From the NCBI RefSeq assembly GCF_026167525.1, contig NZ_CP110679.1, forward strand, positions 434,001 to 498,000: a stretch of 64,000 bases of DNA, read 5' to 3'. Below are positions 34,126-43,415 of the stretch, in pieces. Source of the DNA: Sphingomonas sp. M1-B02 (GTDB lineage: Bacteria > Pseudomonadota > Alphaproteobacteria > Sphingomonadales > Sphingomonadaceae). The position numbers were made by a program, and so were the translations under genes. A model generated the notes under the pieces. The model saw nothing but the letters and a program-made list of their open reading frames with translations, was not told the origin of the DNA and did not search any database. How positions within the stretch are numbered: position 1 is the first letter of the stretch; each line of letters starts with the position of its first letter.

Positions 34126-34180
34126 TTGTCGCTAGGTAGGTTGAGGGCCAGCTGCGTGCAACCAAGAACTGGAGGCACGT

Positions 34181-34915
34181 ATGAACCGACTAGAAGGCAA
34201 GACCGCGATCATCACCGGCGGCGGCACAGGCATTGGCCTGGCTTCGGCGAAGCGCTTTATCGAGGAAGGTGCGTTCGTCTACATCTTTGGCCGGAGGCAG
34301 GAGAAGCTGGACGCGGCGGTGGCCACCCTTGGCGCGAATGCGTGCGCGGTGGCAGGATCGGTCACCGATGCCGGTGATCTCGACCGGCTGCTCGACACGG
34401 TGAAGGCGGAGCGCGGCACGCTGGATATCCTGTTCGCCAATGCCGGAACCGGCGCCCTGGTGCCGCTCACCGAGATCACCCCCGAGCATTATGACGAGAC
34501 CTTCGACATAAATGTGAAGGGCACGATCTTCACGGTGCAAAAGGGCCTGAAGCTGATGGGCGAGGGTGGTTCGGTCATCCTCACCGGATCGACCACCGGA
34601 GTGATGGGAACGCCCGCCTTCAGCATCTACAGCGCATCGAAGGCCGCTGTCCGTAATCTCGCGCGCAGCTGGGCGCAGGACCTGCGCGGCACCGGTATCC
34701 GCGTCAATGTCCTGTCACCCGGGCCGACGCTGACCGAACTGGCGGCCGAGGTCGTCGGTCGCGATGCGATGATCGAAATGGGGGCTACCACGCCGATCGG
34801 GCATGTCGGCGATCCTTCGGAAGTCGCCGCGGCTGCCGCGTTCCTAGCATCGTCGGACAGCAGCTTCATGACGGGTAGCGAGTTGTTCACGGATGGAGGC
34901 TTGGCGCAAATCTGA
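34181..34915 (+). CDS. Short-chain dehydrogenase/reductase (244 aa)
   Basis: A classical SDR: cofactor loop TGGGTGIGLASAKRF, NAG motif LFANAGTG, catalytic Ser in ILTGSTTGVMG, YSASK with Tyr and Lys, and the C-terminal TGSELFTDGG. GGAG stands before the start. It is divergent from the HxlR regulator, which likely responds to an electrophile or substrate of this enzyme. The substrate is not known. Confidence 0.93.
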   Translation: MNRLEGKTAIITGGGTGIGLASAKRFIEEGAFVYIFGRRQEKLDAAVATLGANACAVAGSVTDAGDLDRLLDTVKAERGTLDILFANAGTGALVPLTEITPEHYDETFDINVKGTIFTVQKGLKLMGEGGSVILTGSTTGVMGTPAFSIYSASKAAVRNLARSWAQDLRGTGIRVNVLSPGPTLTELAAEVVGRDAMIEMGATTPIGHVGDPSEVAAAAAFLASSDSSFMTGSELFTDGGLAQI

Positions 34916-34923
34916 GTAACTCT

Positions 34924-34947
34924 GCCAGCGGGCGAAAGCCCGCTGGC
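34924..34947 (+). terminator. Terminator hairpin after the SDR gene
   Basis: A perfect 10-bp stem, GCCAGCGGGC (34924-34933) and GCCCGCTGGC (34938-34947), closed by a GAAA tetraloop, begins nine bases after the stop. Only TT follows it, so the U-tract is weak. Confidence 0.75.
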
Positions 34948-35376
34948 TTCTGGATAGGTACTGCCAGACCCGTGACATCAAACTCACGATGTACTCTCTT
35001 CTATCGAGCGAAAGCAGCCGCGACGGCGACATTAACGCGGCGTCCGCAGTTGGGTAGTACGAAGGCCGACCTGAGTGGCCGAACCTAGGTCTTAGCGATT
35101 CGACCGCCGAGCTAAGCCAATGTCCGCTTTATGCGATCTGACGCCGATAGCTGCCTGTCCGCAGACGACCCATCAGCTGCCCGTCCGCTCTCGCCCTAGC
35201 CGGCCGAACGGCAATGCGCCCTAATCGCGGCCATTCACCAACGCAATTGCTGGCCCCAAAAGCTGCTACTCATTGCTTTGCACTCGCCCGGCCAGTGTAG
35301 CTCTACACGCGGACCGTCACTCGTATCGCCATGCGGAGAAAGTTTTCGGAAGCTACTTTCGGGTTCGGCTCCTCGA
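34948..35376. repeat. Gap with degenerate dispersed repeat, second copy
   Basis: No gene is seen in this stretch between the SDR terminator and the end of the DUF6130 gene. The part 35149-35275 matches the copy at 19407-19528 in ordered blocks (AGCTGCCTGTCCGC, GCGCCCTAA, CCAAAAGC). A second internal CAGCTGCCCGTCCGC at about 35174 looks like a half-copy. Confidence 0.5.
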
Positions 35377-35859
35377 TCAATGATTGTCGCCCGAACCGGG
35401 GGCGGCCGACTTCCCGCTCGGCAGGGCAGGGATTACGAAGGTCACTGCCTTACCCGTCAGAACGCCGTGCACGGGTGTTGCGAGTTCGATCAGTATCTTG
35501 TGCGATCCGGCAGGGAGGCCATTCACGACAACGGCGCCGTTGTCGCCGGCATCCGCCCAGCGCCATGGCAAATCGTCGACGCTTACATGGAGATGGCCAG
35601 CGCGCGGCGACACGTTTACCGCGGCGGCACCAAAGACCGGCAGAACCCGAAAATGCTTCGTACGGTACGGTATAATCGCCGACCCGCGGGCAAGCGGTGC
35701 TGCAAGTGGTTGATCGACGAACAGCTCGGCCGGCGGTTCGTTCTCGATCGGCACGAACGGCGTCGATTCTTGTCCCGGATCGACTCGCTGCGCAGTCCCG
35801 GGCGAGGCCAACGCGACGGCCAGAAGTGCGAAAGGGATACGATGGGTTCGTCGGCACAT
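35377..35859 (-). CDS. DUF6130-like secreted protein (160 aa)
   Basis: The start at 35859 (MCRRTHRIPFALLAVALASP) follows GGAG and gives a signal peptide ending near GTAQ. The mature part contains a beta-sandwich-like domain (VSPRAGHLHVSVDDLPWRWA, VVVNGLPAGSHKILIELATP) that I associate with DUF6130. It is the last gene of a three-gene minus-strand operon after the cupin. The function is unknown; periplasmic localisation is likely. Confidence 0.75.
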   Translation of the reverse strand: MCRRTHRIPFALLAVALASPGTAQRVDPGQESTPFVPIENEPPAELFVDQPLAAPLARGSAIIPYRTKHFRVLPVFGAAAVNVSPRAGHLHVSVDDLPWRWADAGDNGAVVVNGLPAGSHKILIELATPVHGVLTGKAVTFVIPALPSGKSAAPGSGDNH

Positions 35860-35883
35860 CGCGATTTTCTCCATCGGGCGTGT

Positions 35884-36297
35884 TCAGCGCTTGCCAATTT
35901 CAGGCGCTAGGACGAGCAAGGGCTTGCCCTTTTCGACGATGTATGTGGCCAATTCCGCGCCATTGGTGCTGCCGGTGTTGCGCGCCGTATGCGCCACGCC
36001 ATCGGGTACGAAGAGGACGTCACCCGGTTTGAGAGTGACCGGCTTCTGTCCCTCAAGCTGATATTCCAGCGCACCTTCGAGTAGGTAGATCACTTCCTCC
36101 CCGGGATGACGGTGCCACGGAGCAGTGGCGCCGGGGGCAATGTCAATTCGCGCCTGGATGGTCTCGCGGCCCGGTATCGAAAGATCGTGACGCTGCAAGT
36201 CGGTGCGCGAGACATCCGCGGAAATGACTTGGCCGCCCGCTGTAGCAGCGATTGCGATGAGAGCGGCGGCAAGCAAAATCCCCTTTGAGTACTTCAT
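35884..36297 (-). CDS. Secreted small cupin protein (137 aa)
   Basis: A signal peptide (MKYSKGILLAAALIAIAATA) is followed by one cupin barrel with metal-ligand motifs PWHRHPGEEVIYLLEG and PGDVLFVPDGVAHTARN. The start overlaps the hydrolase stop as ATGA. Such cupins often accompany DUF6130 proteins and hydrolases; the role is unknown. Confidence 0.85.
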   Translation of the reverse strand: MKYSKGILLAAALIAIAATAGGQVISADVSRTDLQRHDLSIPGRETIQARIDIAPGATAPWHRHPGEEVIYLLEGALEYQLEGQKPVTLKPGDVLFVPDGVAHTARNTGSTNGAELATYIVEKGKPLLVLAPEIGKR

Positions 36298-37268
36298 TGC
36301 AGCACTCGCAGGACGGGCGGTACCTGCACCGGCGCGACGTCGCCATACGGAGACAGAAACGCCATGATCGCGGCGAGCGTAGCTTCGGGCGCATCTTCGG
36401 CAATCCAGTGCCCGGTTCCGGGAATGACGACGCCCCGCACATCGTCTGCAAGGAGTTTCATGGTGTCGGCGACATGCTCACCATAGCTGCGTTCACCACC
36501 GATCGCGAGGACTGGCAAGGTAAGACGCGTGGCCTTGCGCATCTCGTTTTGCGCGAGAGTCATGTCGAGCGCCCGGTAGAATCCGAAACTGCCGGATAGG
36601 GCGTCCGGGCGGGAAAGGAGGTCAACATAATAGGCTATGGCGTCGGCAGGCGGTTTCCCGCCCTGAATCTCGAACTCGTAGCCGAAGAAGAGATCTTCTC
36701 GCCCTACCACCAGCTGCTCGGGCAGCGCCTCAACACGGCAGAACGGGATGTGCCACAACCGGTTGTTGACGTGGGCCGGGACAAAAACCGGTGGCGACGC
36801 AGACGACATGGGCGGTCCCGGTATTTCGGCTAGTACGATCCGCGTGACGCGGTCGGGATAATCCGCCGCCAGCGCATAACCGATCGCGAAACCAGTATCG
36901 TGTCCGACGACAGCAAAGTGGTGATGGCCAAGTGTCTCCATCAAGCCGATCAGGTCGTTGGCGAGGGTGCCGGTATCGTAGCCGTGGAGCGGCTTGTCCG
37001 AGAGGCCGATGCCGCGTTGGTCGACCGCTATGACAGTGAATTTCTGCGCAAGCGCAGGCATCAGCTGCCGCCAGGCATACCAGTTTTGGGGCCAGCCGTG
37101 CACGAGCAGAAGCGGCGGTCCTTCACCTCCGATAACTGCGTGCAACCGCAGCTGGCCGGTTTCCACAAACTTGCTCTCGAAAACTTGTGTAAAGTCCGCC
37201 GGCAGATTTGGCGCGTGCGTAACCGAGCCGACGCCATTAGGCGTCGCCAGCGAGGTGTCCGTGGCCAC
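36294..37268 (-). CDS. Alpha/beta hydrolase, epoxide hydrolase-like (324 aa)
   Basis: Motifs of the family are in order: oxyanion HGWPQNWYAWRQLM, DQRGIGLSDKP, nucleophile elbow VVGHDTGFAIGYA with Asp, and the catalytic His in PGTGHWIAEDAPE. The Asp nucleophile in GHDTG points to epoxide hydrolase or haloalkane dehalogenase-like chemistry. The start is a GTG at 37268 with AGGAG seven bases upstream; the longer ATG frame lacks support. First gene of the operon with the cupin and DUF6130 genes. Confidence 0.88.
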   Translation of the reverse strand: MATDTSLATPNGVGSVTHAPNLPADFTQVFESKFVETGQLRLHAVIGGEGPPLLLVHGWPQNWYAWRQLMPALAQKFTVIAVDQRGIGLSDKPLHGYDTGTLANDLIGLMETLGHHHFAVVGHDTGFAIGYALAADYPDRVTRIVLAEIPGPPMSSASPPVFVPAHVNNRLWHIPFCRVEALPEQLVVGREDLFFGYEFEIQGGKPPADAIAYYVDLLSRPDALSGSFGFYRALDMTLAQNEMRKATRLTLPVLAIGGERSYGEHVADTMKLLADDVRGVVIPGTGHWIAEDAPEATLAAIMAFLSPYGDVAPVQVPPVLRVLQ

Positions 37269-38032
37269 GATGGTTCTCCTGCTCCCCAGCGGCAATGCGC
37301 CATTACGGAAACATAAAATAAAGTAACCTTCGTCTACTATCATAAGTAGTGCGGTACAAGAAGAATCTAAATTTCTGCGTATCTCAAATGCGAGGATCTC
37401 AGCAAGTCGTTGAATAGAGAGGCAATAGGTTGCCTATTGGCGGGCTTGCTTATCGAGAAGACTTGCCTGTCGCTACAGCAGGGTTGTCGCCGTCTCTTTA
37501 TATTTGATTTCAAGCTCGTAGATTGGATAGTTAACTAGGTGCGTGATTTTAACTAATGGGAAGTCGCGGGGCCGCATGAGGGCATAGTAGTGCCCTGTTG
37601 AGGCGTTCCGTTCGTCCGATATCGTGGGAGCGCGCCCGAAGGCAGCCGGTCCGGAATCGGCCCAATAACGGACATTCCTCCCTACTGCGTTCGAACGGCT
37701 GGAAGTGAGCCGCTTGCGGACTGGCAGCTTTTGACCGACCAAAGTGGAATAGCCGCCTCTCATTCAAGGCCGAGAGCATTTTCGCTAGGTTGCTATAAAC
37801 ATCGAGCCATAGTTCGGAGGCGGTGTCCGCCGTCCATATGGGAGAGCCATTACATCTACCATTTGTATTGACCGACCCGAACTCCGCCAGTCCGCAGATT
37901 AACGGCGCTACCCCACAAGGGCCACCCATCGGCAGGGTCTATCCGCGCCCTTTACCCCCGACCTTTCGACTGGAGGTGGGTGATTACAGCTTTCTTAAAT
38001 GTTTGAGTGCCTTGTGGCCTCGAAGGACGTAC
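37269..38032. other. Gap upstream of the EAL protein, with repeat fragments
   Basis: This 764-bp stretch should hold the divergent promoters of the hydrolase operon and the EAL gene. I see no supported gene. Fragments such as GGCAATGCGCCATTACGG (37291) and ATAACGGACATTCCTCCC (about 37665) resemble pieces of the dispersed repeat. AAGGAC before 38033 is the ribosome-binding site. Confidence 0.4.
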
Positions 38033-39796
38033 ATGGCCGATACAAACGAAGCTGCGCGCCTCGACGCGCTATACCAGCTCAACTTGCTGGACACGCCGCC
38101 TAGCGAAAGCTTCGACCGCATCACGCGAATGGCGGCCCAGCTTTTCGGGCTTCCGATCTCCGCCGTCTCACTCACCGACCGCGATCGCCAGTGGTTCAAG
38201 TCGCGCTTGGGCGTCGAGTACGTGTCGATACCGCGCGAAAAGGCGCCTTGCGCGCAGGTTGCCGAAAACGCGGATATGGTGGTCATTCCCGATCTGCTTG
38301 CCGACGAATACTATGCCACCAGCATCCTTGCCGCACAGGGCGTGAGATTCTATGCGGGGGCGCCCCTCACGACACGCGACGGCTTCGGCCTCGGCGCGCT
38401 GTGCGTCCTCGGGACCGAGCCGCGCACCGCGACTGCGCCCGAGCTGGCGGCATTAAATGACCTCGCGCAGATGGCGATGTCGCAGATCGAGCTGCAACAC
38501 GCCTTCGGCCGCATCGATCCGCTCAGCGGCCTCCCCAATCTCACCCAGTTCATCGACGATCTCGATGATCTCGGGCGTGATGATCCCGGCCGCAAGCGGT
38601 TTGTCGTGGTAATCGAGCTCGCGCGAGCAGAACAGATCAGCGCAGGTGTCCGCGTGATGGGATCCTCCTATATCGAGGAAATGGTGCACGAAGCGGCCCG
38701 CGCTTTGCGCACTGAGATTGGGAAGCGCCAGGCATATCATACGGGTTTGGCGCAATTCGCGTATCTCGCAGAGCCCGATGTGGATCAGGAAGCCTACCTC
38801 GACCGCCTCGCCGCCGGCCTGCAGAGGCCGCGCACAGGCTCCCAAGCGAATCTGGTAATGAGCGCGACGATCGGGGTGGCGCCGTTCGTTTCGGGAGAAA
38901 CGCCGTCCCGCGACGTGCTACGCCGGGCCCATAGCGCTGCACTCGATGCGCGGAACTTCAACACCGGCGTGAGCATCTATTCCGCTGCGGCCGACGAAAC
39001 GCACCAGCGGCGGTTCGCGCTACTCCACGACTTCCGCGCTGCGCTGGAGTCTCCGCGCCAGCTCAGGCTTGTCTACCAGCCGCGCGTGGATCTCCGCTCA
39101 AAACTTTGCGTGGGCGCCGAGGCATTGCTCCGCTGGACCCATCCCGAACTGGGGGAAGTCTCTCCCGCCGAATTCATCCCGATCGTCGAGCAGACGTCAT
39201 TGGCGCGGGACACGACCGCCAAAGTTCTGGACGCAGGACTGGCGCAGCTGCGGGCCTGGCAGCGGACCGGTGTGGACATCCAGTTGTCGGTCAACGTCTC
39301 GGCGACGAACCTCGACGAAGTGGATTTCGCGCAGCAGATACAGCTTTACCTGCTCAAGCACCGGTTGCCTGCGGCGATGCTTGAGCTGGAAGTGACGGAG
39401 AGCGCCATCATGGGCGATGCCGGGCACGCGATTGGGCAGTTGAGCGCTATCGCGTCGACCGGCGTTCGCCTGGCGATCGACGATTTTGGCACCGGCCAAA
39501 GCAGTTTTTCCTATCTCCAGCGCCTCCCCGCCCAAGTGGTGAAGATCGACCAGTCCTTCGTCCGGGAGCTGACCGCCGGCGAACGCGAGCGGACACTGGT
39601 TCGCTCAATGATCTCACTATCGCACGACCTCGGCTATCGCGTCGTCGCGGAGGGAGTCGAGACGGCCGAAGTCGCCGACTTACTGGCCGACATGGGTTGC
39701 GACGAGGCGCAGGGCTATCATTTCGCCCGGCCTCTGGAGGCAGAAGATTTCGCGCCTTGGCTAGCATCACAGGGCCGTTCCACGGCAGCCGCGTGA
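38033..39796 (+). CDS. GAF - degenerate GGDEF - EAL protein, probable c-di-GMP phosphodiesterase (587 aa)
   Basis: The start at 38033 (MADTNEAARLDALYQ) follows AAGGAC. Residues about 5-160 form a GAF domain (FGLPISAVSLTDRDRQWFKS, LAAQGVRFYAGAPL). A GGDEF-like stretch begins RIDPLSGLPNLTQF but has no GGDEF motif, so it cannot make c-di-GMP. The EAL domain has GAEALLRWTHP, SVNVSATNLDE, LELEVTESAI, DDFGTGQSSFSYL, VVKIDQSFVR and VVAEGVET, all residues needed for activity. So it should degrade c-di-GMP. It lies beside a decayed cyclase and another EAL protein. Confidence 0.92.
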   Translation: MADTNEAARLDALYQLNLLDTPPSESFDRITRMAAQLFGLPISAVSLTDRDRQWFKSRLGVEYVSIPREKAPCAQVAENADMVVIPDLLADEYYATSILAAQGVRFYAGAPLTTRDGFGLGALCVLGTEPRTATAPELAALNDLAQMAMSQIELQHAFGRIDPLSGLPNLTQFIDDLDDLGRDDPGRKRFVVVIELARAEQISAGVRVMGSSYIEEMVHEAARALRTEIGKRQAYHTGLAQFAYLAEPDVDQEAYLDRLAAGLQRPRTGSQANLVMSATIGVAPFVSGETPSRDVLRRAHSAALDARNFNTGVSIYSAAADETHQRRFALLHDFRAALESPRQLRLVYQPRVDLRSKLCVGAEALLRWTHPELGEVSPAEFIPIVEQTSLARDTTAKVLDAGLAQLRAWQRTGVDIQLSVNVSATNLDEVDFAQQIQLYLLKHRLPAAMLELEVTESAIMGDAGHAIGQLSAIASTGVRLAIDDFGTGQSSFSYLQRLPAQVVKIDQSFVRELTAGERERTLVRSMISLSHDLGYRVVAEGVETAEVADLLADMGCDEAQGYHFARPLEAEDFAPWLASQGRSTAAA

Positions 39797-39825
39797 GGAC
39801 CGCGGCCGCTATATTTGATCGCTTC

Positions 39826-40520
39826 GCCCGGTTTGGACAGGGAGCCGTCCACGGCTTCATGGTGCCATCTTCGGCCAGGGCGAATTGCCTGCCGGTACGG
39901 ATGTCGCGGTCGGCACCTTGCTCCATGCCGCTCTCACGCCAAATCTGAACATAGCGGTGGCCTTTCTCGGCGTGAGCGCCCGTGTCGCGGCCTTTGGTAG
40001 GGATATTCCCCTGTTGCTGACGATTGCCGCGGGCAGCGTCGCGGTGCTCGCGCAGCTCTTCCCGTTGCGTCTCTATCGGGCGGAGGCGATCTCCGACGAT
40101 CTCGATGCTGCCGGCGCGGCGCGTCTGGAAGCGGATCTTCGCCATCGCGTATCTCGCATTCGCCGTCGCGATTGGCGCGTTTGGCGCGTTCAGCGCTCGC
40201 GCGATGCAAGTGGGCGACACGCAATCGCACATCTTGGAGGTTGGACTGGTATTCGGCTATGCCGCCGGAGTTGCTGCAGGCATCTTCGTCCGCCCATGAA
40301 TCGCTTTGCCGAGTATCGTCATCGTGGTGGTGCCGACCAGCTTCGGGGCCCTGCTTAACCCGGACCTCACCTTTATCGGGTGGGGTTGCTGCTTCTGCTG
40401 TTCCTGGCAGGCGGTGTCCACAGCATGATGCGCATCTACCGACCCGCCACAGCCGAGATCACGGCGCGCAGGGTCTTGACCGCGAAGCTGCCGCCTCCGT
40501 CCGCGACGAAGCGATCCACT
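39826..40520 (+). pseudogene. Remnant of a membrane-domain diguanylate cyclase N-terminus
   Basis: Pieces of one protein appear in several frames: FGQGAVHGFM near 39835, FLGVSARVAAFGRDIPLLLT and VAVLAQLFPLRLYRAEAISD near 39965-40105, FAIAYLAFAVAIGAFGAFSA and VGLVFGYAAGVAAGIFVRP near 40140-40298, PSIVIVVVPTSFGALL near 40312, and LLLLLFLAGGVHSMMRIYR near 40385. Together they match the membrane sensor half of a GGDEF protein family. The GGDEF part is missing. At least three frame changes and a truncation make it non-functional. Confidence 0.7.
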
Positions 40521-40700
40521 ATCATCCACGGCAAGGTTGCCGATCAAGAGAGGGAGTCATCGCAGAGCCGCAGAACTAGACCGCAGTTTTGGGAGCAGGT
40601 GCAAGACTTTAGCAACAATTCTCGCGGTAAACATCGCGAGCTGCTCGATGGTGAATTTAGTCATGCACGTTGTTGAGCCAGTGAACCCGGTCCACCCCAA

Positions 40701-43415
40701 TTGAGGGTCGCGCAACGCCTTGCGGTCGTCGTGCTTCTTGCCATGCTGCCGCTTGTCGTGCTGGAGGGGGCCGGCGCGCGCCAGGAACGGCTCGAGGAGC
40801 GCGCCGAAATTGCCACCGTCGCACTGCGGACCGCGCACCGCGCTGCGGCCGAACAGGAGCGGATTGTCATGGGTGCGCGGCAGTTGCTGACGGCGCTCTC
40901 CCAGATACCCGCAATCCAGCAGGGGGAGGTGGCTCGATGCAATCTCATCCTGTCTCGCATTCAGCGTCAATTTGAAATGTACCAGGCGATCGGGGTTGCC
41001 GATACTTCGGGCCGGATATGGTGCAGTAGCGCCCGGGCCGGCACTGACATTTCCGATCGGGCTTATTTTCAGCGAGCACTCGCCACCCGCGACTTCGGCA
41101 CGGGAGGTTATGTCATCGGGCGCCTGATGGGACGCCCCTCGCTAAACTTCAACCTCGCGGTGCTGGACGCTCGCGGCGGGGTGACTGGCGTGCTGGTGGC
41201 TGGGCTTGACCTCAGCAAATTGGCAAAAAGCCTCCAACGCGCCGGACTGCCACCAGCGACGCGCTTGGCAATAGCCGGTCCTGACAGGCGGATCTTGGTG
41301 TCGCTGCCGGACGGGACGGGCGTCGGCCAGAACCTTCCCGCGCATCTGCAGGGTGCGTTTACCTCACACTCGGCTGGAACCCTCGAGTCTCGATGGCTGG
41401 ATGGTAGCGACCGCGTGATCGCTTATGTGCCGCCGCAGAGTGAAACTGCTATGCCGTTCATGGTGGCGGTAGGCACGGATAGGGTGACCGCCCTTGAGGG
41501 CGTAGAACGTCGCGCGTGGTTGCGCATGCTTCTGCTGGTAGCGACGGTGATGGTCGCACTGCTGCTGACTTGCTGGTTTGCGGTGCGTTCGGTCAGCAGG
41601 CCGATGCAGCGGTTAACCAAAGCTGTCCTTGCTTGGCAACGTGGCGAACGTGACGCCCGAGTGGGTGCGATCGGCGATGGCGCCGAATTCGACGCGCTGG
41701 CAAATGTTTACGACGAGCTGGCCGATGGCTACGCCGAGCGCCATCGTAGGCTCTATGACGCGCTCGAGGGCACCAGCGATAGCGTCATCACGGTCTCCCC
41801 CGACTGGACAATCAATTTTCTCAACGATCGTGCCCGGGGCCGGCTCAAGAGCTATGACGCCTGCGGCAGGAACTTTTGGGCGACATTTCCTGGCATCGAA
41901 CACGGCTGGGTGGGCGATATGTTTCGCGAAGCGATGGACCAGCGTCGCCCGCTATCCTTCAGCTTGGAATATGCACCGCTGGAGGGTCACTTCCTGATCA
42001 ACGCCCTGCCGCTTGAGAGCGGCGAAATCATGCTTTTCATCCGCGATGTGACCGAGCAGCACCGCTCCCAGGAGGAGTTGCGCAAGCTCGCGCTTAGCGA
42101 TGCGCTAACCGGTCTGCCCAACCGCGCCAGCGCCATGAACATGGCAAGGATGAAGCTAGCCGAAGACAGGCTGGCAGCGCTTCTGCTCATTGACCTCGAC
42201 GGATTCAAGGATGTCAATGACAGCTTCGGCCACCCCGCTGGTGACGCCTTGCTCCAGCAGGTTGCGGAGCGGCTCCGGCAGTGCTGCGGCGGATCCAATG
42301 TGATCGCCCGGCTGGGCGGGGACGAATTTATTGCCCTCGTCGACCGTGATCACGCTGGCGGTGACTTGCCTGCGCAGTTGCTAAAGGCGCTGACCGACCG
42401 ACCGTTCTATACGGGCAACAGAAGTATGCGCGTGCAGGGAAGTTGCGGCGCCATCATCGTGCCAGAACGCACCCAAGGCACCGTAGAGGAGCTGCTAGCC
42501 AACGCCGATCTTGCCCTCTATCGCGCGAAGACGGAAGGAGGTGGTCGTGTCCACCTGCACACTTCCGCTGATCGCGAAGCCTATGAGAAGCGACGCCTGC
42601 TAGAGGACGAGGTCGAGCGGGCGGCCCTGAACGGCGAGTTCGAGCTCTTTTATCAGCCTCAAGTCCGGCTCTGCGACAGCGCGTTGATCGGCGCGGAGGC
42701 GCTACTGCGCTGGCGCCACCCAGAACGCGGGCTGCTTTCCCCTTGTGACTTTATCGCCGTTCTCTCGGCCAGTCGCCAAGCATCCGTCGTCGGTGCATGG
42801 GTGCTGGAAGAGGCATGCCGTCAAGCCTCGATCTGGTGGCGCACCGGCAACCGCCTCCGCGTGGCGGTCAACCTCTTTCCCGATCAGGTGAAGGGTCACG
42901 ACCTAGCGGGTATGGTGCGCGACACACTGAGCCGCCACTGCCTGCCGCCGCAAGCGTTGGAGATCGAAGTCACCGAAGCGGTTGCGCTTTCCGAGGCTCA
43001 GGGCACGCGCGACAACCTGCTCAAACTTCGAATGCTAGGCGTGTGGCTGTCGTTGGACGACTTTGGCACTGGCTTTGCTTCGCTGACCACTCTCAAGGAG
43101 CTGCAGGTCGACAGACTGAAGATTGACCGTAGCTTCGTGGCGCAACTGCCTTACAACAATCAAGACCTGGCGATCGTGGAAGCAGTACTCGCCCTCGCGC
43201 GTACGCTCAACCTGGGAGTCATTGCTGAGGGCGTCGAGAACGAGGCGCAGGAGATCTATCTCCGGGCGCGCGGCTGCCAGGAAGCGCAGGGTTTCCGCTA
43301 CGGCGCACCCATGACGGCTGCGCACATTGACCGACTCGTTGCGGCAGGCGACGGGCGCGCCATAGGAGGAGACAACACTGTGCCCCGTAAGAGCCTCGCG
43401 ATCTTCGAAGTGTAG
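40701..43415 (+). CDS. Sensor protein with CACHE - HAMP - PAS - GGDEF - EAL domains (904 aa)
   Basis: An N-terminal helix (LAVVVLLAMLPLVVLEGA) and a second one near residue 275-295 (LLLVATVMVALLLTCWFAV) enclose a periplasmic CACHE-type sensor (SDRAYFQRALATRDFGTGGY). A HAMP-like linker, a PAS domain (ALEGTSDSVITVSPDWTINF), a GGDEF domain with intact LGGDEFIAL and an EAL domain (GAEALLRWRHPE, DDFGTGFASLTTL, VIAEGVEN) follow. It may both make and break c-di-GMP. The start is uncertain: TTG at 40701 has no ribosome-binding site, and a TGA stands in frame 27 bp upstream. Lower GC bias than core genes. Confidence 0.88.
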   Translation: MRVAQRLAVVVLLAMLPLVVLEGAGARQERLEERAEIATVALRTAHRAAAEQERIVMGARQLLTALSQIPAIQQGEVARCNLILSRIQRQFEMYQAIGVADTSGRIWCSSARAGTDISDRAYFQRALATRDFGTGGYVIGRLMGRPSLNFNLAVLDARGGVTGVLVAGLDLSKLAKSLQRAGLPPATRLAIAGPDRRILVSLPDGTGVGQNLPAHLQGAFTSHSAGTLESRWLDGSDRVIAYVPPQSETAMPFMVAVGTDRVTALEGVERRAWLRMLLLVATVMVALLLTCWFAVRSVSRPMQRLTKAVLAWQRGERDARVGAIGDGAEFDALANVYDELADGYAERHRRLYDALEGTSDSVITVSPDWTINFLNDRARGRLKSYDACGRNFWATFPGIEHGWVGDMFREAMDQRRPLSFSLEYAPLEGHFLINALPLESGEIMLFIRDVTEQHRSQEELRKLALSDALTGLPNRASAMNMARMKLAEDRLAALLLIDLDGFKDVNDSFGHPAGDALLQQVAERLRQCCGGSNVIARLGGDEFIALVDRDHAGGDLPAQLLKALTDRPFYTGNRSMRVQGSCGAIIVPERTQGTVEELLANADLALYRAKTEGGGRVHLHTSADREAYEKRRLLEDEVERAALNGEFELFYQPQVRLCDSALIGAEALLRWRHPERGLLSPCDFIAVLSASRQASVVGAWVLEEACRQASIWWRTGNRLRVAVNLFPDQVKGHDLAGMVRDTLSRHCLPPQALEIEVTEAVALSEAQGTRDNLLKLRMLGVWLSLDDFGTGFASLTTLKELQVDRLKIDRSFVAQLPYNNQDLAIVEAVLALARTLNLGVIAEGVENEAQEIYLRARGCQEAQGFRYGAPMTAAHIDRLVAAGDGRAIGGDNTVPRKSLAIFEV

